A DNA stretch of 64,000 nucleotides. Origin: Thermoanaerobaculum sp. (GTDB lineage Bacteria > Acidobacteriota > Thermoanaerobaculia > Multivoradales > UBA5704). Positions 59,201 through 64,000 of this stretch are shown piece by piece. The translations under genes and the position numbers were made by a program. The stretch covers positions 90,566 to 154,565 of the forward strand of contig JAJKHS010000100.1 in assembly GCA_021154885.1 (NCBI GenBank), written 5' to 3'. Below the pieces are notes generated by a model that did not search any database, had not been told where the DNA came from, and saw only the letters and a list, made by a program, of their open reading frames with translations. Position 1 is the stretch's first letter; every line of letters starts with the position of its first letter.

Positions 59201-59666
59201 GCGTGGTGAACGTCCCTGGCGTCGCGCCGAGGTTGATGCCGTCCGCCGTGTTGGTGGCGGTGGTGCCGTCCGGCGTCGAGCCGTTGGGGAAACGGACGTT
59301 GATCAGCAGGTCGCCGCTGTTGCCGGCGGGCAGCGGGTTGATCATCACGAACTGCACCCGGGTGCGTCCGGACCCCATGAAGTTCGACGTGACGTTGATC
59401 GCCGCCACGTCGCCTGTGGGGCTGGCGGGCACGGTGGAGATCTCCTGCACCTCGATCGGCAGCAGGTCGTCCACCTCGGCGTTCAGGCAGGGGCCGGACG
59501 TGCTGCTGCAGTTGTAGGTCAGGCGGTAGACGAAGGTCTGCCCGGTCTGCTTCTTGTTCCCGGGATCGACCTGGATCGCGGATTTGACCAGAGGTTGAGC
59601 GCTCGCCGTTACGGAGATCAGAGTGAAGATCAGGACGGCCGCTGTGGCCACCAGGAATCGACGCAT
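53217..59666 (-). CDS. Giant surface protein: DUF11, SdrD B-like and GEVED repeats, IPTL-CTERM anchor
   Basis: A 2149-residue exported protein. A signal peptide (MRRFLVATAAVLIFTLISVT) is followed by DUF11-type conserved-repeat domains to about residue 850. Three SdrD B-like domains follow at about 857, 985 and 1123, each beginning ALGDxVWxDxNxxG. Four GEVED-type domains at about 1282, 1468, 1638 and 1795 begin with (Y/F)GDAP and hold Ca-binding-like DWNxDGxF patches. A final DUF11 domain covers about 1962-2085. The C-terminus is VPTLDVWG, a hydrophobic helix and RRLR, the IPTLxxWG sorting signal recognised by exosortase H. An excellent AGGAGGGG site precedes the ATG. Long low-complexity open frames on the opposite strand are composition artefacts. 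It is presumably a sorted adhesin or fibre. Confidence 0.92.
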   Translation of the reverse strand: MRRFLVATAAVLIFTLISVTASAQPLVKSAIQVDPGNKKQTGQTFVYRLTYNCSSTSGPCLNAEVDDLLPIEVQEISTVPASPTGDVAAINVTSNFMGSGRTRVQFVMINPLPAGNSGDLLINVRFPNGSTPDGTTATNTADGINLGATPGTFTTPPVTVTAVATVQVMLQKTLLTGPANLDLPESYRLRIAVSGNAGSLNLTAVGPVTDTLPPGTVFNGATPAADCQPGCVGTTPATVTWTSPCSVPVIAGNNCDIQVNVTFPSATFPSGTNVTNSFTATGTPLGQPSQNLGVDSVTHPVTTFVPNPSAGFAKNVNGNSPNPPTLNQTFSYDLVPSNNGNVPLDNMVVIDTLPVQLQLASVTTGAYNNLSDFAAGVGVRVSYEKNSAPGVFTLWGSSPNTNTTTTLTAPPPGLGAGEYVTKVRWEYGQAAVGMSPSARPQITGKIVNPSNAGAPVGFGDSIQNCAALTAVYTAGPTNVSQNSCNTFTLSGPFVQLSPTKDNLSGGGPFNPGQTVNWRLRVRSDARSSDPVPVEDLIATDLLPVDLVFVSWSFDNQGTGLPAPQTFQQIPNFAGTGRTLLRWRWNAGSGNLGVSQQVFILIDTTIRNGAPNGNLSNDFTLDSDAPGLGLRCFGSSQTDPLDLDGDGNTAETLCRATGTANVAPIAQLVSSKTIQGTCDGGSVSTSAGTLTGGALKYRLHVQNVGTVAMQNFVLVDILPFVGDTGVRDTSPRGSQWTPLLAAPITPPPGTVISYSTSGNPCRGEVGGPTTSCDPPNWTTVPPDPITSVRSFKVEFGNRVVQPFDTVDFFFSMVTPGNVPPGTFAYNSFAYQADRSDGIGSLAAEPQKVGVSIGSCNAAALGDYVWVDANKNGAQDDGPTGLNDIYVRLFSPGADGIPGNLDDVLLSTTVTGNSPGNAPGWYRFPGLAPGSYYVCVTPPPTFIFTTPHVGAGNLDSDVNPATGCTPAVTLAANQDDPDLDAGLVATHLAALGDYVWFDRNGDGIQNESPSDGANGVTVKLFADDGDGNPEPGTGDALVATTVTADDVYGRPGYYRFDGLIPGVHYFVQFMLPASATGFTTLDAGGDDTLDSDARASDGAAPEVVLAPDEVNKTIDAGLVTATGNLALGDQVWMDTNNNGIYEPQSGEMGIDGVRLDLYLDANNDGKPTLDEYIGTTTTATVSGFPGRYRFSNLAPGSYIVVVDPTSFSGSGALAGKVSSTGNDPAPNPDDDVNGDDNGTAVGALTASLPVTLSTGGEPTSEDGNANTNLTVDFGFIVAPPTAQPQYDYGDAPDVTAGTAPGDYNTTALDNGPYHLLGVTNAPYLGSCVDADSGFNQGAGADGDDLTTSTFTVGTCAVPGDDEDGVTFTSPFVPGATATFTVTAGGPSPCVLNAWVDWNRDGIFGDSPGEQIATNLSVPNGPPTVLSPVVPAGAVPGLTYSRFRCSSASNLGPTGPAPDGEVEDYEVAVIGRDFGDAPASYGTQGPGAASHVVNPLAPLMLGSCVDTEPDGQPNAAALGDDGTSGTSRTGNCFDDEDGVAFLTVPTACQTAQLTVTASGAGKLDAWIDWNHDGDFNDAGEEVLTDVAMVAGTNALSVAVPCTAVAGTTYARFRFSSAGGLGPAGAAPDGEVEDYAVNVGAVDFGDAPDSYGTLLASGGPNHRVVAGFSLGATEDSETVGQPSVGATGDGADEDGVVLPAVLVACSTVNVPVTLTNTAGIATPRLDAWIDFDGDGVFSEPRDRIATGLALAAGVNSVTVNVPCDAKSANTYARFRLSSTGVSTAGGPASNGEVEDYALVVEGLDFGDAPAPYPTLLAANGARHAVLPAGNPTLGTLVDTEADGQPNAALTGDDTGGSDDEDGVTFPATMIPGTNGTIQLRTGATGGIVSCWIDFNRDGDWGDAGEQVVTDLNLGANASTSRTFFVPVGSPQGNAPVRCRISSQAGLGVIGLALDGEVEDHVAPIGAEQPKIGVAKLFKGFERQDGTNYQVVFEIEVANLGNVLLSNVQVTENLATTFAAATSFSVVTLQSSDFTVNASFNGAGDVNLLAAGNSLAVGASGKITLTLKVDTGGNQGPYTNQVQASGQSPANVTVTDLSQNGDNPDPDGNGTASDNGDPTVFELPLSIAEVPTLDVWGLLALATLLGLFALRRLR

Positions 59667-59702
59667 GGATACCCCTCCTGAGGAAGATCGATCAGTGCCG
59701 GC

Positions 59703-59767
59703 ATTATGGCCAGGAGAGAATCTTCACGTTTGCCTCCAGGAGGACGATTCTTGCCTCCAGGAGGACG
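59703..59767 (-). promoter_or_regulatory. Promoter region of the surface-protein gene with two 17-bp direct repeats
   Basis: TTGCCTCCAGGAGGACG occurs at 59730-59746 and 59751-59767, a 21-bp period with a 4-bp gap. Each copy contains the dyad CCTCC-A-GGAGG. On the minus strand they lie just upstream of CATAAT (59703-59708), a reasonable -10, with no good -35, so an activator is expected. The proximal copy would overlap the -35 region. AraC-type regulators typically bind paired sites in this geometry, and one is encoded next door. Confidence 0.5.
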
Positions 59768-59819
59768 GCATCCCGGGAGCAACGGGATGTCACACGGATG
59801 TAACAGGGATGGGAGAGCT

Positions 59820-59925
59820 CAAGGACAACAAGGACACCAAGGACAGCAGGGACACAAAGAGGATCGCCGAGACCGGAGCTTTCCTCGTCCTTGATGTCCT
59901 TGGTGTCCTTATTGTCCTTATCTGT
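59820..59925. repeat. Dispersed CARGGACNN inverted-repeat element, copy 3
   Basis: Four units (CAAGGACAA, CAAGGACAC, CAAGGACAG, CAGGGACAC), a central core, then four inverted units (GTCCTTGAT, GTCCTTGGT, GTCCTTATT and GTCCTTATC). Read in reverse, the core (GAGGAAAGCTCCGGTCTCGG) aligns with that of copy 2. It lies between the surface-protein gene and the 3' end of the hybrid regulator gene. Confidence 0.85.
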
Positions 59926-59943
59926 CTTCTGCCGCGCAGGCTG

Positions 59944-61893
59944 CTAGCGGGAGCTGCGGTGTCGCGCCGCGAACGTGGAGGGCCGTTCCCCGTAGCGTTC
60001 CTGGAAGGCGTTGGAGAAGTGGGCGACGCTCTTGAAGCCGACGGCGTAGGCGATCTCGCTCACTGCTCCGGCGCCGGCGCGCAGGAGCTGCTCGGCCCGC
60101 TGGAGGCGGAGCGAGCGAATGAGCCCGGATGGGGTCTCGCCGCTCAAGCTGCGGAGCTTGCGGAGGAGATAGGAGCGGTCGCAGGCGAGGGCCTCGGCGA
60201 GCCCCTCCACCGTCAGATCGGAGTCGCCGAGGCGCTCCTCCACCACCGCCTGCACCCGCGCCAGGAACGCCTCGTCGGCCGGGGTCACGCTCACCTCCGA
60301 GACGCGCAAGGGGCGCGGCGGCGCGGCCTCGAAGCGCTCCAGCAGGCGCTTGCGGGAGGCGATCAGGTTGTCCACCCGCGCCCTGAGCTCGCGCGGGTCG
60401 AACGGCTTGACGACGTAGTCGTCGACCCCCTCGCGCAGCCCCTGGATGCGGCTCTCCGCCGACGCCTTGGCCGTGAGCAGCACCACGGGGACGAACTCCA
60501 GTTCGGGGTCCTCGCGCAGGGCGCGGAACAGGGCGTTGCCATCGAGGCCGGGCATCATCACGTCGCTGACCACGAGGTCGGGCACGAGGCGGCGCGCCTG
60601 CTCCAGGCCTTGGGCCCCGTCCGCCGCCTCCACGACGCGGTAGTCGGGCTCCAGATGGCGGCGAATGTAGGCGCGGATCTCCGGGTTGTCGTCGACCACC
60701 AGGACGGTCGTGCGGTCCTCGTCCCGCTCGAGCTCGGCGGCGTCGAGCGGCCGCAGGGGCTCGAGCGGGGTCGGCATGGGGAAGAGGCCGGAGCCGGGTG
60801 GCCGCTTCTCGCGCTCCGGCGGCCCGTCCTCCACGAGCTCGGCCGGCAGATGATCCCGGCCGCGCCGCAGGGTGAGGGTGAAGCAGGCGCCCTTCCCCTC
60901 GGCGCTCTCGGCCGTGATCGTGCCGCCGTGCATCTCGACCAGTTGCCGGGCCAGAGCGAGGCCGATGCCGGCGCCCGGCCAGCGCCGCCGGGCGGTCGCC
61001 TCCACCTGGTAGAAGCGCTCGAACACCCGCTCCAACTGGTCGGCGGGGATGCCGGGGCCGTCGTCGCAGACGCTCACCGCGATCCGGGACTCCGGCGCCG
61101 CCGTGACGGCGACGTGGACCTGGCCTTCCCGCGGGGTGAACTTCAGGGCATTGCCCAGCAGGTTGTCGAGCACCTTCTCGATCTGCACCTCGTCGAACCA
61201 GACCTTGACCGGCTCTGAGGGGGCGGCCAGAGAGAGCTCGATCCCCCGCCGTTCGGCGAGGGGGAGGAAGGACTCCACGCGCTGGCGCACCGCGGCCGCG
61301 AGATCGCCGTGGCGCAGTCGCAGCCGCAGCCGTCCCGCGTCGAGCCGGGCGACGTCGAGGAGCTGATCGACGAGGCCCAATAGCCGTTGCGCGTTGCGCC
61401 GGGCCATCTCGACCTGCTCGGCGAGACCGTCGGGGAGCGGTCCGAACCGGCCGTCGAGGACGTCCTGGAGTGGCCCGAGGGTGAGGGTCAGCGGCGTGCG
61501 AAGCTCGTGGGAGATGTTGGCGAAGAACTGCGACTTGAGCTGATCGAGCTCCCGCAGCTTCTCCGCCTGCCGGGCGATGGTCGCCGTCCGCTCTTCCACC
61601 AGCCGTTCGAGATGCCGCTGCCGGGCCTGCTGCTGTACCCCCCGGAGCCGCGCTATCAGGGCCACGGCCCCGACCAGGGCCGCCAGGGCGGCGAGGATTG
61701 CGACCGTGCGGAACCACGCCGTCTCGAAGAAGCGGGGCACCATGGGCAGGCCATCGGCGACGGTGAAGACCTCGTGGACGTAGCCCGGAGCGCCGGGCAG
61801 CGTGTCGAGGGTGCTCGCGCGGACGAGCCCCGGCAGGAGGCTGAGGAGGAGCGCGATCCCGAAGAACGCCGCGGTGCGAGGAGCTCTGTCCAT
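59944..61893 (-). CDS. Hybrid histidine kinase/response regulator/AraC protein lacking its propeller sensor
   Basis: A 649-residue one-protein two-component system. It has a signal or first helix (AFFGIALLLSLLPGLVRA), only about 35 periplasmic residues, then a membrane helix (WFRTVAILAALAALVGAVAL). The HisKA domain has phospho-His about 129 in NISHELRTPLT, followed by HATPase_c (NLLGNALKF, DDGPGIP, GAGIGLALARQLVE). A receiver domain at about 405-520 has VVDDNPEIRAYIRRH and SDVMMPGLDG. A C-terminal AraC helix-turn-helix is at about 550-645 (AEALACDRSYLLRKLRSLSG, EIAYAVGFKSVAHFSNAF). Relatives carry a sensor of some 600-700 residues made of propeller repeats and Y_Y_Y. Here the typical start phrase (HEVFTVADGLP) joins directly to the pre-membrane phrase (PRFFETAWFRT). 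The ribosome site is weak. Confidence 0.9.
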   Translation of the reverse strand: MDRAPRTAAFFGIALLLSLLPGLVRASTLDTLPGAPGYVHEVFTVADGLPMVPRFFETAWFRTVAILAALAALVGAVALIARLRGVQQQARQRHLERLVEERTATIARQAEKLRELDQLKSQFFANISHELRTPLTLTLGPLQDVLDGRFGPLPDGLAEQVEMARRNAQRLLGLVDQLLDVARLDAGRLRLRLRHGDLAAAVRQRVESFLPLAERRGIELSLAAPSEPVKVWFDEVQIEKVLDNLLGNALKFTPREGQVHVAVTAAPESRIAVSVCDDGPGIPADQLERVFERFYQVEATARRRWPGAGIGLALARQLVEMHGGTITAESAEGKGACFTLTLRRGRDHLPAELVEDGPPEREKRPPGSGLFPMPTPLEPLRPLDAAELERDEDRTTVLVVDDNPEIRAYIRRHLEPDYRVVEAADGAQGLEQARRLVPDLVVSDVMMPGLDGNALFRALREDPELEFVPVVLLTAKASAESRIQGLREGVDDYVVKPFDPRELRARVDNLIASRKRLLERFEAAPPRPLRVSEVSVTPADEAFLARVQAVVEERLGDSDLTVEGLAEALACDRSYLLRKLRSLSGETPSGLIRSLRLQRAEQLLRAGAGAVSEIAYAVGFKSVAHFSNAFQERYGERPSTFAARHRSSR

Positions 61894-62019
61894 TTCGATG
61901 AACGTATTTTCGAACGCGAATCATTCTACCTGGGAACCATGGAGCCCGGGGTGTCGTGGTGCTGCGGGGCTGAAGGGTGCCGGGGAGCGAGTTTCCGCCC
62001 CCCGGCTATGGAAACGGTC

Positions 62020-64000
62020 CTACGGCGCGTACGTGGCGACGTAGGAGCCGGACGCCGCGGGGAAGACGGCGTAGACGATCCCCTTGATCGTCTGCGTGGT
62101 GAAGGTCACCGCGCTGCCGTTCAGGGTGAGGCTCGCGAGGGTGCCGCCCGTCGAGGTGTTGGGGAGCAGCGCCTGCAGGCCGTTCGCGCCCGTGGCGGCG
62201 GTAATCGTGAAGCTCAGGGCGGTGCCGCTCCAGGAGATGGAGCCAAAGGAGGAGCCGTTGCGGCCGTCGAGCCAGGTGAGCATCTGCTTGGAGGAGACGA
62301 TGGGCACGCCCCTCGCCTGGGCCGAGGCCACGATGGCGTCCGAGCCGGCGTGGCTGGCCGAGTCGGTGTGCATGTTGGCGGTCATCACGCCGTAGTACCC
62401 CTTCGTTCCCAGCGCGTTGTCGAGCAGGGTGTCGATGTTGAAGGGGAAGGACTGGCCGGATTCGTCGGTCATCTGAGTCGTGGCCTGATAGACGTCGATC
62501 CGGGTGCCGTCGAGGTCGGCGAAGCGCATGGGCAGGCCCGAGCCGGTGAAGAAGCCCGGGCGGTCCTGGATCCAGCTCCCCGGCCAGTAGTAATAGTTGG
62601 TGTCGAAACGGATGCCGTGGGCCTTCTCGGTCTTCGGCTCGGTCGCCCAGTCGCTCCAGGCGATGCAGTGCGTGCGGTTGGTCACCGGCGCCGAGACGCC
62701 CGGGAAAAGGGTGGCGAAGTCGGCGAGCTGGGTGGCGAAGAACGATTCGAGGGACGAGGTCGTCCAGTCCGCGCAGTTGGAGCTGACGTGAACGCCGATC
62801 TCGAACCCTTCGGCCTGGAACGCGGCGGCCACGGTGGCTGAGATGGGCGTGCTGGGATAAATGTAGGAAGTGGCCCGCACGCACTCCCAGTTGGCCACGG
62901 AGCAACCGGTTGGGCTCGCGGCCTCGTAACCCTGGAAGCGCCCTTCGGTGCCGTTGTTGCCGTGGTCGTCGCCCGTCATCACCACCGCCGCCTTGAGGCC
63001 CCGCGGCAGATACCAGAAGCGGGGGAGGGGCTTCCGGCCGGCGTTCATGGTGAGGATGAGGTTGACCAGCAGGCGCTGCTGCTCGTCGGCCTGCGGGATG
63101 GCCACTTTATTGAGATCGATCCAGTCCGTCTGCGGACCGGAGGCGGCGTTGCCGAAGAAGAGGTCGTTTGAGCGTTTGGGGCTGGTGCCGTCCCGCTCCT
63201 GGCCGGCCCAGGCCGGATTGCCCTGGCGGGTGTAGACCACCGAACGGGCGAGGTCGTAGGTGAAGGCCGCGGCCTGGCCGCCCGAGGAGCCGACGCTCTT
63301 CAGGGTGACGGCCGGCGAGGTCGTGGCGGTCGAGGCGCTCGAGTAGAGGGTCGCAACGGCCGTGGCGCCGTTCAAGGTATAGAGGTCGGCCGTGCCGTGG
63401 AACTGGATCGTCTCGTTCACCAGCCCCTGTCCGGGGGCCGCGGACGTGTTGATGAGGAGATAGCCGTTCGCCAGGGTTGAATTCGCGGGGGTGATCCCCA
63501 GGAGGCTGGCGAGCTGCGCGTCCGGCCGCAGAGCAATGAGGCGGCCGCCGGCATTGACCCAGTCGGTGAGCAGGGTCACCTGGGCCGTGGTCAGGGAGGT
63601 CTCGCCGAGGATCGCCACGTCGTAGTTGGCGAGGGCCGCCGCGTCGAGGGTGCCGATCTCTTGGATCGCGTACTGATTGAGCCCTTCGGCCAGCAGGATC
63701 TCGCCGGCGTAGCGGGTGAACGGGTTGGTGGACTTGCTGATTACCAGGATCGGTCCACCCGGGCCGTTGTCGTCGGGAGGTGGAGGAGGCGGAGGCGGAT
63801 TGCCGCCGCCGAGCTGCGTCACCACCACGTCGTCCCATTCAATGGGCTGGTTGCTCGTGTCGAGGGCGATGGCGCCGGCGGTCAGCAAGGTGTCGGTCGT
63901 CTGGATCACGTCCGTCCCGTCATAATTGACTTTGATCTGACTGCCCACGAAGGTGATGGAGAGGTCGTGAAAGGCGTTCGGCGCGATGGTGCCGACGTTC
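62020..64000 (-). CDS. Exported multidomain protein with polysaccharide-deacetylase-like domain, 5' partial
   Basis: The frame is open to the window edge (the residues before 63948 read NVGTIAPNAFHDLSITFV), so the N-terminus is missing. In order: the end of a concanavalin/LamG-like sandwich (VGSQIKVNYDGTDVIQT, IEWDDVVVTQL), a Pro-rich linker, and a GATase/ThuA-like alpha/beta domain (YDVAILGETSLTTAQVTLLT, WVNAGGRLIALRPD). A NodB-type deacetylase-like region follows (KAAVVMTGDDHGNNGTEG as a possible metal-binding motif, EGFEIGVHVSSNCADW, RTHCIAWSDW). A C-terminal beta domain (ALSFTITAATGANGLQALLP, then AVFPAASGSYVATY) ends it. It probably acts on extracellular or surface glycans; catalytic activity is inferred. 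Confidence 0.78.
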   Translation of the reverse strand, partial: NVGTIAPNAFHDLSITFVGSQIKVNYDGTDVIQTTDTLLTAGAIALDTSNQPIEWDDVVVTQLGGGNPPPPPPPPDDNGPGGPILVISKSTNPFTRYAGEILLAEGLNQYAIQEIGTLDAAALANYDVAILGETSLTTAQVTLLTDWVNAGGRLIALRPDAQLASLLGITPANSTLANGYLLINTSAAPGQGLVNETIQFHGTADLYTLNGATAVATLYSSASTATTSPAVTLKSVGSSGGQAAAFTYDLARSVVYTRQGNPAWAGQERDGTSPKRSNDLFFGNAASGPQTDWIDLNKVAIPQADEQQRLLVNLILTMNAGRKPLPRFWYLPRGLKAAVVMTGDDHGNNGTEGRFQGYEAASPTGCSVANWECVRATSYIYPSTPISATVAAAFQAEGFEIGVHVSSNCADWTTSSLESFFATQLADFATLFPGVSAPVTNRTHCIAWSDWATEPKTEKAHGIRFDTNYYYWPGSWIQDRPGFFTGSGLPMRFADLDGTRIDVYQATTQMTDESGQSFPFNIDTLLDNALGTKGYYGVMTANMHTDSASHAGSDAIVASAQARGVPIVSSKQMLTWLDGRNGSSFGSISWSGTALSFTITAATGANGLQALLPNTSTGGTLASLTLNGSAVTFTTQTIKGIVYAVFPAASGSYVATYAP

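Noticed and set aside
53592..59681. Long plus-strand frames opposite the surface protein
   Set aside because: Gly/Val/Ala/Arg-rich with no signal peptide or domain; they arise from the repetitive GC-rich codons of the minus-strand gene.

Overview
The window is GC-rich chromosomal DNA that reads most like an Acidobacteriota genome, plausibly the Thermoanaerobaculia or Holophagae side of the phylum. The evidence is the gene content: a GWxTD-domain protein fused to the VWFA-related domain typical of acidobacteria, a CRTAC1 (FG-GAP/ASPIC) protein coupled to a multihaem TPR protein, an IPTL-CTERM surface protein, and hybrid two-component/AraC regulators. The taxonomy is inferred from families only; no rRNA or tRNA gene was seen.

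Layout. 1-6.6 kb: the 3' part of a non-ribosomal peptide synthetase (A with an embedded FkbM methyltransferase, then PCP-C-A-PCP-TE). 6.9-11.1 kb: DoxX, a long ECF sigma factor and two exported proteins. 11.1-15.5 kb (minus strand): a tripartite efflux operon (STAS, TolC, HlyD/EmrA, EmrB), preceded by a 231-bp array of eleven 21-bp repeats and a sigma-54 activator. 17.6-20.7 kb: two AcvB/VirJ-type hydrolases, a GSU2403-family nucleotidyltransferase and a bacilliredoxin. 20.8-32.5 kb: mostly housekeeping genes (phosphoesterase, ppdK, mutL, rnc, asnS) and an EamA permease with a likely frameshift. 32.7-35.7 kb: a GH1-GH43 pair. 36-39.2 kb: a four-gene operon of FkbK, ACP, FkbI and FkbH types, predicted to make hydroxymalonyl-ACP. 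39.3-40.6 kb: a 1.3-kb gene-free region of nested inverted repeats and T-tract iterons beside a Uma2 gene. 41.5-53 kb: queE, the multihaem/CRTAC1 pair, a membrane glycosyltransferase-like protein with a cupin, a dipeptidase and the GWxTD-VWA protein. 53-64 kb (minus strand): a 2149-aa IPTL-CTERM surface protein, a sensor-less hybrid histidine kinase/AraC regulator, and a partial deacetylase-like exported protein.

How the parts relate. The NRPS and the fkb-type operon are both secondary-metabolism genes but lie 30 kb apart with unrelated genes between, so a joint pathway is only possible. The regulator at 59.9-61.9 kb and the AraC-like direct repeats ahead of the surface-protein gene suggest a local regulatory circuit. 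A dispersed intergenic element built from inverted runs of a 9-bp CARGGACNN repeat occurs three times (26.8, 46.8 and 59.9 kb). It, the iteron/inverted-repeat region at 39.3-40.0 kb and the 21-bp array at 15.8-16.0 kb are the least explained structures here.
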